Shown here one piece after another: positions 33,657 to 42,300 of a stretch of 64,000 bases of DNA (positions within the stretch are counted from its first letter, which is position 1; each line of letters opens with the position of its first letter). Where the stretch lies: positions 372,001-436,000 of the forward strand of contig JACKDV010000001.1 of NCBI GenBank assembly GCA_020633315.1, given 5' to 3'. The notes beneath the pieces are model-generated. The model worked only from the letters and a program-made list of their open reading frames with translations, did no database searches and had not been told where the DNA came from. The translations under genes and the position numbers were made by a program. This DNA comes from Myxococcales bacterium (GTDB lineage Bacteria; Myxococcota_A; Polyangia; Nannocystales; Nannocystaceae).

Positions 33657-33685
33657 TTGACCGCCCTCACGCTTGCTTCTAGGAT
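33657..33685 (+). promoter_or_regulatory. Promoter of the small FHA gene
   Basis: TTGACC (33657-33662) and TAGGAT (33680-33685) are spaced 17 bases apart. The predicted start of transcription near 33692 supports the ATG at 33756 over the earlier ATG at 33684. Confidence 0.6.
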
Positions 33686-33755
33686 GCGGACCGACCGCAC
33701 CCAGTGGTCCAACCCGTGGGAGGCACGGCAACGCAGCCCCCGACGAGCGGCGAAT

Positions 33756-34391
33756 ATGGGCAGGACACTCCGACAGTTCACGTGCAGGGACGACCTGTGG
33801 GCCAGGGTCGAGGCACTCGCCCAACGTCGGGAGATCAGCACCGATGACGTGGTGCAGGCGGCGCTGGTTCAGCTCTTCACCAAGAAGAAGGCTGAGGCCC
33901 CGGCGGGTCGTGCAGCGCCTCCATCGCCAGCACCCGTGCCGTCGCCGACGGCGGGGGTTCCCCGACCGATGCCCGGTGGAGGGGCGGCGAGGGGACGACC
34001 GGCTCCGCTGCCGCGTCCTCCCGGTGGTGGACCGGCCGCAGGAGCGGGTCGTCTGCCCCCGCCCGGTCCCGCGCCGGTGGTGCCCGAGGCCAAGCCCAAG
34101 ACGCGGCCGCTGTACCTCTACTTCGAGGGACAGTGCTACGCGATCGATCAAGAGCAGTTCGTGATCGGTCGCGGCTCGAAGTACTCCGATCTCCCGATCA
34201 AGGACGCCAACATCTCGCGCCGGCACTGCGCCATCGTGCGGCGGGAGGGCGACTACTTCATCAAGGATCTCGGCAGCACCAACGGCGTCGAGTTCAACGG
34301 CGAGCGGGTCGACAACCACCGGATCGAAGAGGGCACCCTCTACCGGCTGTGCGACCACGAGCTGCGCTTCTCGTTCATCCCGCCCGCGTGA
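33756..34391 (+). CDS. FHA-domain protein with N-terminal helical domain
   Basis: This 211-residue protein has an N-terminal helical part (MGRTLRQFTCRDDLWARVEAL onward) resembling a ribbon-helix-helix or small adaptor. A Pro/Gly-rich linker of about 65 residues follows, then a C-terminal FHA domain with FVIGRGSKYSDLPI, ANISRRHCAI and LGSTNGVEFNG. FHA domains bind phosphothreonine, so the protein probably docks onto kinase targets. The start is set by the promoter at 33657-33685, which would exclude the upstream ATG at 33684. DNA binding by the N-terminal part is possible but not shown. It precedes recG by 47 bases. Confidence 0.85.
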   Translation: MGRTLRQFTCRDDLWARVEALAQRREISTDDVVQAALVQLFTKKKAEAPAGRAAPPSPAPVPSPTAGVPRPMPGGGAARGRPAPLPRPPGGGPAAGAGRLPPPGPAPVVPEAKPKTRPLYLYFEGQCYAIDQEQFVIGRGSKYSDLPIKDANISRRHCAIVRREGDYFIKDLGSTNGVEFNGERVDNHRIEEGTLYRLCDHELRFSFIPPA

Positions 34392-34423
34392 GCGGGTGGT
34401 CCTCGTGGGCGCGGCGAGTCTGC

Positions 34424-34429
34424 TAGCCT
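34424..34429 (+). promoter_or_regulatory. -10 box (TAGCCT) of the recG region
   Basis: TAGCCT, 9 bases, then GTG at 34439. This argues that the gene begins at 34439, upstream of the recG frame. Confidence 0.4.
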
Positions 34430-34438
34430 CGCGCGGTC

Positions 34439-34949
34439 GTGTCCCCGTCCGAGCGTGAGACGTCGAGCCTCGGCGCGGCGGCCCAACGTGCCTGGGCGGA
34501 GCTGCGCCAGCGCCTGCGCGACGCGGGGGCCGAGGGCTTCGCCCGCGTGGAGGAGCCCGGCGTGGTGGAGGGCCTGCAGCAGGCGTGGGCGGCCTTCGTG
34601 GGCGCGGGCGGGCGGCTGGGCACGCGGCCGGGCGAGCACGACGGCTTCGCGCAGGGGCTGGAGCGGCTGCCGGGGCTGGGTCGTCATGATCGCAGCGTGG
34701 TGATCGCCCTGGGCATTCGACTGTGCATGGCCTGGGAGGGGCAGCCCCGCCCGCCCGCTGCCCGGCCCAAGCCAGGAGCCCCTCGGCACCGAGCGGCCGG
34801 GGCCGCGGCAGCGGCTTCGGCTCGTCCGTCGCCGCGGCAGGGGATCCACGCGGGCCCCGGCCGCGGCCGCGCCTCCGCGAGCGGCCGAGCTCCCGCCCGC
34901 GGCGGAGCTCCCCGCGGTCGAGCCCCCGCTGGCCCATGCTCCGGTCACC
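34439..34949 (+). pseudogene. Out-of-frame 5' extension of recG
   Basis: A frame opening at GTG 34439 has protein-like composition for about 100 codons (SSLGAAAQRAWAELRQRLRD, VVEGLQQAWAAF, GLERLPGLGRHDRSVV, IALGIRLCMA), followed by an Ala/Pro linker. It is one frame away from recG; the recG frame itself has a TGA at 34701-34703. A single-base indel between 34704 and about 34900 would join them into one longer RecG with an N-terminal extension, as I recall for other deltaproteobacterial RecG proteins. It may be a sequencing error, a real frameshift or a separate small gene. I see no slippery homopolymer that settles it. Confidence 0.5.
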
Positions 34950-37019
34950 GTGCTGCCGCGCGTGGGACCGTCGACGGCCAGCAAGCTCGAGGGGCGCGGC
35001 CTGGTCACGCTCGAGGACCTCGTGTTCTTCCTGCCCGCCGGCTACCGCGACACCCGGCAGCGGCGCTCGCCGGCCGAGGCCGCCGACGGCGAGGTGATCG
35101 CGGTGGAGGTGACGGTGGAGCGCTTCCGCCAGGGCTTCGCCCGCGGTCGCTTCCTCGCGACGGCCGAGGTCTGCGACGACGAGGGCACGCCGATCTCGCT
35201 GCGCTGGTTCCATCGCGTGGGCGGGCTGGGCCAGCGCCTGCAGCCCGGCATGCGGCTCATCGCGGTGGGGGCCACCAAGGAGTTCGGCGGCCGGGCCAGC
35301 ATGGTGCACCCCGAGCTGTACCCCGCCGACGATCCGCCGCCGCCCATCGCGGTGCGCTATCCGGTGGTCGAGGGCGTCGGGGCCCGCACGGTCTCCAACC
35401 TGGTGCGGGCTGCCCTGCACCGCCTGCTCGACATGGACGGCCTGGAGGACCTGCTGCCGGCGCCGCTGGTGGAGGCGCAGCGCCTGCCCTCGCTGGTGGA
35501 GGCGCTGCGCCGGCTCCACGATCCCGGGCCCGAGCTGTCGCCCGAGGAGATCCAGCTGCTGCAGCAGGGGCGCTCGGCCGCGCACCGCCGCCTCGCGTTC
35601 GGCGAGCTGTTCCTGCTGCAGCTGCTGCTGCTGCGACGGCGCGCTCGCTGGTGCGCCCACGAGGCGGCGTTCGTCTCTCCCGAGGCCGGCTTCGATCGCG
35701 AGGGGCTGCGCGCGTGCCTGCCCTTCGAGCCCACCGGGGCGCAGTGGCGGGCGCTCGACGAGATCGAGCGCGACATGTCGAGCGGCCAGCCCATGCTGCG
35801 GCTGCTGCAGGGCGACGTGGGCTCGGGCAAGACCGCGGTGGCCTTCGCTGCGGTGCGGGCCGCGGTGGCGGCGGGATCCCAGGCCGCGCTGATGGCCCCC
35901 ACCGAGCTGCTCGCTGAGCAGCACCTGCGCACGCTCGAGCCGTGGTGCCGCGCGGCCGGGGTGCGGGTGGCCCTGCTCACCGGGGCCATGCCCCGAGCGC
36001 AGCGCAACAGCCTGCTCGCGCTGCTGGCCGCGGGCCGCATCGATCTGCTGGTGGGCACCCATGCGCTGCTGGTGGCCGACGTCGCCTTCGCCGCGCTGGG
36101 CCTGGTGGTGGTCGACGAGCAGCATCGCTTCGGGGTGGAGCAGCGGGCCTTGCTGCGGGCCAAGGGCGAGCGCCCGCACCTGCTGGTGATGACGGCCACG
36201 CCCATCCCCCGCACGCTGGCCCTCACCGCCTACGGCGAGCTCGAGGTCTCGATCATCGACGAGATGCCGCCGGGTCGCGAGCCCCCGGTCACGCGGCTGC
36301 TGGCCGGCCGCGGGGCGCTGCCCAAGGCGCGCGCCACCGTGGCCAAGGCGGTGCGCAAGGGCGCCCAGGCCTTCGTGGTCTGTCCGCTGGTGGAGGCCAG
36401 CGAGGTGCTCGACGCCAGCCACGTGGAGGCCACCGCGGCCGCGCTGCGCGAGCTGCTGCCCGAGGTGGGCATCGGCATCGTGCACGGGCGCATGGCCAGC
36501 GAGGACAAGGACGCGGTGATGCGAGAGTTCCGGGAGGGACGGCTGCGCGTGCTGGTGGCCACCACCGTGATCGAGGTGGGCGTGGACGTCCCCGCGGCGC
36601 GGGCGATGCTGATCGAGCATGCCGAGCGCTTCGGTCTCGCGCAGCTCCACCAGCTCCGCGGTCGGGTGGGGCGGGGCGGCGGGGCCTCGCTGTGCCTGGT
36701 GCACACCGCCCACGGCCCGTCCTCCGACAGCGCGCAGCGGCTGCGGGTGCTCACCGAGACCGCCGACGGCTTCGCGGTGGCCGAGAAGGACCTGGCCCTG
36801 CGCGGCCCCGGGGAGATCTTCGGCACGCGCCAGGCCGGGGTCCCGCGGCTGCGCTTCCTGGGCTTCGCGGGCGATGGCACCCGCATGCTGCTGCGAGCGC
36901 GCGAGGCGGCCGCCGAGCTGCTGCGAGGGGATCCCGAGCTGCGGGAGCACCCCCGCCTGCGCGTCGCGATCGAGCAGCGTGAGCGGGATGCGCCGGTCTA
37001 CACCGCCGAGGCGGGATAG
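34950..37019 (+). CDS. recG: ATP-dependent DNA helicase RecG
   Basis: RecG remodels stalled replication forks and Holliday junctions. The frame gives 689 residues, close to E. coli RecG (693). It has the wedge-domain start PRVGPSTASKLEGRGL, the Walker A box GDVGSGKT, the DEQHRFGV DExx box, MTATPIPRTL (motif III), and motif VI LHQLRGRVGRG, ending with RecG-specific ALRGPGEIFGTRQ. The GTG at 34950 is the first start in this frame, but coding similarity continues upstream (ELPAVEPPLAHAP), so the true start is probably earlier and disrupted by a frameshift. The BFD-ferredoxin gene follows 8 bases after. Confidence 0.93.
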   Translation: MLPRVGPSTASKLEGRGLVTLEDLVFFLPAGYRDTRQRRSPAEAADGEVIAVEVTVERFRQGFARGRFLATAEVCDDEGTPISLRWFHRVGGLGQRLQPGMRLIAVGATKEFGGRASMVHPELYPADDPPPPIAVRYPVVEGVGARTVSNLVRAALHRLLDMDGLEDLLPAPLVEAQRLPSLVEALRRLHDPGPELSPEEIQLLQQGRSAAHRRLAFGELFLLQLLLLRRRARWCAHEAAFVSPEAGFDREGLRACLPFEPTGAQWRALDEIERDMSSGQPMLRLLQGDVGSGKTAVAFAAVRAAVAAGSQAALMAPTELLAEQHLRTLEPWCRAAGVRVALLTGAMPRAQRNSLLALLAAGRIDLLVGTHALLVADVAFAALGLVVVDEQHRFGVEQRALLRAKGERPHLLVMTATPIPRTLALTAYGELEVSIIDEMPPGREPPVTRLLAGRGALPKARATVAKAVRKGAQAFVVCPLVEASEVLDASHVEATAAALRELLPEVGIGIVHGRMASEDKDAVMREFREGRLRVLVATTVIEVGVDVPAARAMLIEHAERFGLAQLHQLRGRVGRGGGASLCLVHTAHGPSSDSAQRLRVLTETADGFAVAEKDLALRGPGEIFGTRQAGVPRLRFLGFAGDGTRMLLRAREAAAELLRGDPELREHPRLRVAIEQRERDAPVYTAEAG

Positions 37020-37027
37020 GGCCCGGC

Positions 37028-37309
37028 ATGGACGCCCGGCGGGGCGTGGGCTATCCCAAGCGGCACGTGCCGCGGATCCTGTGCCAGTGCATGCTCGTGG
37101 ACGAGCGGGACGTGGTGGCCACGATCCGCGCCGGGGCCCGCACGGTGGACGAGGTGGGCGAGCGCTGCGACGCGGGGACCGGCTGCGGGAGCTGCCGCGC
37201 GGGGATCGACCTGCTCATCCGCGAGGAGATCCGCCGGCGCGCCCGCAGCTCGGTGCCCGAGGCCCTGCTCGCCCAGCTCGGCCTGTTCGGCCGCGACGGC
37301 GACTCGTAG
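37028..37309 (+). CDS. BFD-type [2Fe-2S] ferredoxin-like protein
   Basis: The 93-residue protein has the four cysteines of a BFD-like [2Fe-2S] domain: C19-x-C21 (RILCQCM) and C53-x2-C56 (GTGCGSC), with the helical spacer VATIRAGARTVDEVGERCDAGTGCG. E. coli Bfd releases iron from bacterioferritin, and the same module occurs in nitrite reductases and NifU. Which role applies is not evident, because no bacterioferritin is nearby. It lies 8 bases after recG, probably in one transcript, and 99 bases before lysC, which has its own promoter. Confidence 0.85.
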   Translation: MDARRGVGYPKRHVPRILCQCMLVDERDVVATIRAGARTVDEVGERCDAGTGCGSCRAGIDLLIREEIRRRARSSVPEALLAQLGLFGRDGDS

Positions 37310-37363
37310 CCTGCAACGCTCGGGCGCCGGTGGTCGATAACCGGGGCCGTGATCGACCCGCCA

Positions 37364-37392
37364 TTGCGTCGCGTCACCGACGCCCGTACAAA
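37364..37392 (+). promoter_or_regulatory. lysC promoter
   Basis: TTGCGT (37364-37369) and TACAAA (37387-37392) are spaced 17 bases apart; the ATG follows 16 bases later. No lysine riboswitch is visible. Confidence 0.45.
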
Positions 37393-37408
37393 GGGGCCCC
37401 CACGGCCG

Positions 37409-38707
37409 ATGCTCGTGCTCCAGAAGTACGGCGGCACCTCGGTGGCCGACCTCGACCGCATTCGCGCCTGCGCGCGTCGCTGCCTGGGGGTGGTGGAGCA
37501 GGGGCACCAGCTCGTGGTCATCGTCTCGGCGATGGCGGGGCAGACCAACCGGCTCATCGCGCTGGCCAATTCGCTGGGCGAGGCCGAGGGCTCGACCGCG
37601 GCGGCCAAGGGCCCCTACGTGGTCGCGGCCCAGCGCAGCCCGGCCCGCGATCGCGAGCTCGATCAGCTCGTGGCCACCGGCGAGAAGGTCAGCGCCGCGC
37701 TGCTGGCCATGGCCATCATGGACGCCGGGGGCGAGGCCGTCTCGCTGGTGGGGCACCAGCTGGGGATGCACACCGATCGCAACTTCACCCGCGCCCGCAT
37801 CACCCACATCGATCACGAGCGGATCCGACGGGAGCTCGACGCGGGGCGGGTGGTGGTGTGCGCCGGCTTCCAGGGCATCGACGAGGCGGGCGACATCACC
37901 ACCCTGGGCCGCGGCGGCTCCGACACCTCCGCGGTGGCCTTCGCCGCCGCCATGCAGGCCGACGTCTGCGAGATCCTCACCGACGTCGACGGCGTGTACA
38001 CCACCGATCCGCGGGTGGTCTCGCACGCGCGCAAGATCGACCGCGTGAGCTACGAGGAGATGCTCGAGCTCGCCGCGCTGGGGGCCAAGGTGCTCTGCAG
38101 CCGCAGCGTCGAGCTCGCCATGAAGCACGGGGTGCCGGTCCACGTGCGCAGCAGCCTGCACGAGGGCCCCGGCACCTTCATCGTTCCCGAGGAGCCCAGC
38201 ATGGAAGACGTGGTGGTGTCCGTGGTCGCGCTCGACCGCAACGAGGCCAAGGTGACCCTCACCGAGGTCCCCGACGTGCCCGGCACGGTGGCCGCGTTGT
38301 TCCGGGCCCTGGGCGAGGCGGGGATCGTGGTCGACATGATCATCCAGAACGCCGCGCACCAGGGCCACACCGACGTCACCTTCACGGTGCCCGAGGCCGA
38401 GCTGCCGCGGGCCCGCGAGCTGCTCGAGGGCATGAGCCTGCCCGGAGGAGGGCGCCCCGCGGCCATCCTCACCGACCCGGGGATCTGCAAGGTCTCGGTG
38501 GTGGGGGTGGGCATGCGCTCGCACGCCGGCATCGCGGCCAAGACCTTCGAGATCCTGGCGGCCGAGGGGATCAACATCCAGATGGTCTCCACCTCGGAGA
38601 TCAAGATCTCGGTGGTGGTGAGCGAGCGCTACGGCGAGCTGGCGCTCCGGGCCCTGCACGACGGCTTCGGTCTGCACCAGGGGCCGGCCCGGGCCGAGCG
38701 TCCGTGA
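37409..38707 (+). CDS. lysC: Aspartate kinase LysC
   Basis: Aspartate kinase phosphorylates aspartate, the first step to lysine, threonine, methionine and diaminopimelate. The 432-residue protein has the kinase core: VLQKYGGTSVADLDRI, VVIVSAMAGQTNRL, LGRGGSDTSAVAFAAA and CEILTDVDGVYTTDPR. Two C-terminal ACT domains follow (EAKVTLTEVPDVPGTVAALF and CKVSVVGVGMRSHAGIAAKTF), which usually mediate feedback by lysine or threonine. The ATG at 37409 directly precedes the conserved start; an upstream in-frame codon at 37349 adds 20 unlikely residues. The stop overlaps the next gene as GTGA. Confidence 0.96.
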   Translation: MLVLQKYGGTSVADLDRIRACARRCLGVVEQGHQLVVIVSAMAGQTNRLIALANSLGEAEGSTAAAKGPYVVAAQRSPARDRELDQLVATGEKVSAALLAMAIMDAGGEAVSLVGHQLGMHTDRNFTRARITHIDHERIRRELDAGRVVVCAGFQGIDEAGDITTLGRGGSDTSAVAFAAAMQADVCEILTDVDGVYTTDPRVVSHARKIDRVSYEEMLELAALGAKVLCSRSVELAMKHGVPVHVRSSLHEGPGTFIVPEEPSMEDVVVSVVALDRNEAKVTLTEVPDVPGTVAALFRALGEAGIVVDMIIQNAAHQGHTDVTFTVPEAELPRARELLEGMSLPGGGRPAAILTDPGICKVSVVGVGMRSHAGIAAKTFEILAAEGINIQMVSTSEIKISVVVSERYGELALRALHDGFGLHQGPARAERP

Positions 38708-39246
38708 GCCGAGTGGGTCGCCGCGCCCGGGCGGTGGGGCCCGGGTTGCTGCTGGTGGCGGCGTCGGGCCTGGGGCTGTGGCAAGGGGTCGCACCCGAGC
38801 CGCCGGCGCCGGCGGGGATGCCCTGCGCCCGGGCGGTGCTGGTGGACGGCCAGCTCCGCTGCGACGACGAGGCCCCGCGCGAGCCCGCGTCGCTGTGCCC
38901 GGGCGCGGGACCCCGAGCCGAGCGCACGATCGCGGGCGGCGATGCGCTCGACACCGCACGCCTGTGTGCGCAAGCGGTCGCGCACCCCGGGGGGGAGGGC
39001 TGGTCTCGCATGGCGCCCGAGCGGCTTTCGGCACTCCAGCAGCCGGTCGAGCTCAACCGCGCCAGCGAGGCCGAGCTGACCAGCCTGCCTCGCATCGGCC
39101 CCGTGCTCGCGCGACGCATCGTGGAGGGGCGGCCCTACGCCGAGGTCGACGAGCTGCTGCGGGTGCGCGGCATCGGTCCGGCGACCCTTCGTCGGCTCCG
39201 GCCGCGGGTGCGGGTGACGGTCGACGAGCGCCCCGCGGATCCGTGA
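38704..39246 (+). CDS. ComEA-like helix-hairpin-helix protein
   Basis: The 180-residue protein has an N-terminal membrane anchor (AVGPGLLLVAASGLGLWQG), a Cys-containing spacer, and a C-terminal double helix-hairpin-helix of the ComEA type: ELNRASEAELTSLPRIGPVLARRIVEG and VDELLRVRGIGPATLRRLRP. ComEA binds incoming double-stranded DNA in the periplasm during natural transformation. Membrane-anchored HhH proteins of this kind are common in bacteria, and no other com gene is near, so the role in uptake is unproven. It overlaps lysC (GTGA), so it is probably co-translated with it. Confidence 0.83.
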   Translation: MSRVGRRARAVGPGLLLVAASGLGLWQGVAPEPPAPAGMPCARAVLVDGQLRCDDEAPREPASLCPGAGPRAERTIAGGDALDTARLCAQAVAHPGGEGWSRMAPERLSALQQPVELNRASEAELTSLPRIGPVLARRIVEGRPYAEVDELLRVRGIGPATLRRLRPRVRVTVDERPADP

Positions 39247-39327
39247 TCCACCGCTCATCGGCTCCCGGGGCGTTTGGCGGCCACCCACATTGCATGTCCC
39301 CCGAGGCTGCGGGATGGTCCCGGTCGC

Positions 39328-42300
39328 ATGTCGCCCCGCCAGCTCACCAGTCGGATCATCAACGAGGTCCAGCAGCAGCTCCAAGGCTTCGCGCCGCAGC
39401 GGCCCGAGACGGATCGGGAGCACCTGGCCGCCCTGGCCAAGGCCGTGCTGGGCTCGGTCGATCTGCGCGACCTCAAGGGCACTCCCAGCGCCCGCCTGGT
39501 GCCCCAATTCGAGGACCTGCTGGGCCTGCTGTCGCTGCGTCGCAAGGGCGAGATCAAGGTCGAGCTGAGCTACCAGGAGGACACCGACACCCTGGTGATC
39601 GTGAGCTGCCTCGAGGACCAGCCCTTCCTGGTCTCCACCATGCGGGCGGCGCTGGCCGCCGAGCACTACGAGATCCGGCGCTCGCTCAACGCCATCGTCC
39701 GGGTGCGTCGCGACCCCGCGGGCAAGCTGGTGGGCATCGGCACCGGCAACGCCGAGTCGCTGATGCGCATCGAGGTGAGCCTGCCCGGCAGCAGCGGCGG
39801 TCGTGACGGGGGCGGCGTGCCGTCGGGGCTGCAGGCGCGCATCACCAACCGGCTGGCCCTGGCCCAGGCGATGGTCCGCGACTTCGATCCGATGTCCAAG
39901 ACCATCGAGCAGCTCGCCGACGGCTACTTCGCCGCGGCGGCCGACCTCCACGGCGAGGCCGGCACGGCGGTGCGCGAGTCGGAGGCGCTGCTGCGCTGGC
40001 TGTGCGACGAGAACTTCGTGCTGTTCTCCGTCGAGCGCTTCGACACCAGCGGCGAGCGGGGCGAGGTGCTGGGCATCAGCACCATCCGCAACGTGGAGCG
40101 CGACGAGTCGCTGCGCAAGCCCTCGGCCCACCGGCACATCCGCTACGAGCGCAGCCCCGAGGAGTCGCCGGTGCACCGCTCGGGCAAGCCGGGCTACTTC
40201 GTGGCCACCGCCTTCGGCTCCGACGGCTCGACCGACGGCGTGGTGCTGATCGAGGGCCTGTTCACCTACAAGGCGCTGCACACCCCGCCCGAGCAGATTC
40301 CCGTGATCAACACCGTGCTGCACGGGATGCTCGAGGACCGCCAGGTGGCCTCGGCCTCGGAGCGCGGCAAGAACATCACCAACGCCTTCAACTCGCTGCC
40401 GCTCGAGTACCTGCTCAGCGAGGACCGCGAGCGGATCTGGGAGCTCACCGATCGGATCCTGCGGGCCGAGGCCGAGGGCGGGAGCGACGTGCACATCCGC
40501 ATCGGCGAGGGCAGCCGCTTCGCCTTCGTGTTCGTGGCCCTGCCGCGCTGGCAGTTCAGCGAGGAGCTGCGCCAGCAGGTGCAGGACGTGCTGCTCCAGC
40601 ACCTGGGGGGCAGCTACGCCGACTACGGGGTGTACATCGATCGCTACGACAACGCGGTGATCCACTTCTACGTGACCGGGGTGGGCCCGCTGCGCGAGGC
40701 CGACACCGACGCGCTGCGCGACAAGGTGCTGGCCCACGCCCGCACCTGGGCCGACCGCCTGCGCGAGGCCGTGACCGACATCGCTCCCGAGGGGCGCGAG
40801 GAGGAGCTGTTCGAGATCTACGAGGACGCCTTCAACGAGGAGCACAAGCGCCGCTGCAGCGTGGCCCGGATCAAGGGCGACATCCGCTGCCTCGAGGACC
40901 TGCGCAAAGGCGCCCAGAACTCCTGCGACCTCTACGAGTCCGAGTTCGGCGACTTCCCCGGCTCGCTCAACCTGCGGATCTTCTCGCGCGAGCCCCTCAA
41001 CCTCAGCCGCGAGCTGCCCGTGCTCAGCGGCTTCGGCTTCGAGGTGATCGACGAGTACAGCCGGGCGATCCTGGTGCCCCACCTGCCTCCGGTGGACATG
41101 GACAACTTCCGCTTCGAGATGCCCCCCGAGCACATCGGGCGGGTGCTGGCGCGGCGCGCCAACATCGTGGCCGCGATCCAGGAGGTGTTCGAGGGCAAGG
41201 CGGGCGAGGACGACCTCAACCGCCTCATCGTGGTCTCCGATCTCACCGTGCGCGACGTGGAGGTGCTGCGCGCCTACGTGGCCCACATGCACCAGCTGCG
41301 GCTGCCCTTCGACGTGGCGGTGATCCGCTCGGCGCTGGTCGACCACCCGCTGGTGGCCTCGGCGCTGATGCAGTGGCTGGCCGCTCGCTTCGACCCCGAG
41401 GTGGCCACCGACGAGCTGGCCGAGCTCACCGAGGCCACCCTGGCCAAGGAGCTGCGCGAGATCACCGACTACACCGCCGACCGCGTGCTGCAGGCGGTGG
41501 CCGAGCTGGTGAGGGCCACCCGCCGCACCAACGCCTACGTGGCCGACCGTGACGCCGGCGAGGCGCTGGCCTTCAAGATCGCGGCGCGCAAGCTCAGCTA
41601 CGGCCCCGAGCCCAAGCCCTTCCGCGAGATCTGGGTCTCGCACCCCGAGCTCGAGGGCGTGCACCTGCGCGGCGGCAAGGTGGCCCGCGGCGGCCTGCGC
41701 TTCTCCGATCGCCCCGACGACTTCCGCACCGAGATCCACGGGCTGATGGCCACGCAGATGGTCAAGAACGTGCTCATCGTGCCGATGGGGGCCAAGGGCG
41801 GCTTCGTGCTCAAGCACCCGCCGGCCGGACGCGAGGCCCTGCAGGCGGCCGGCGACCACTTCTACGGCATCTTCATCCGCGCCCTGCTGTCGGTCACCGA
41901 CAACGTGGTGGACGGCGAGGTGCGCACGCCCAAGGGCATCCTGCGCTACCGCGAGGAGGACGATCCCTACCTGGTGGTCGCGGCCGACAAGGGCACCGCG
42001 CACCTGAGCGACACGGCCAACGGCATCAGCGCCGAGCACGGCTTCTGGCTCGACGACGCCTTCGCCTCGGGCGGCAGCCACGGCTACGACCACAAGAAGA
42101 CCGGCATCACCGCCCGCGGCGCGTGGGAGGTGACCCGGCGCGCCTTCAACGAGCTGGGCGTCGACCCCGAGGCCGACGTGATCACGGTGGTGGGCGTGGG
42201 CGACATGAGCGGCGACGTGTTCGGCAACGGCCTGCTGCGCAGCCGCACCATGAAGCTGGTCGCCGCCTTCAACCACATCCACATCTTCATCGATCCCGAT

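Noticed and set aside
34439..35917. Single 492-codon open frame from 34439
   Set aside because: Only roughly the first 100 codons look coding; the rest is a shadow of the recG frame.
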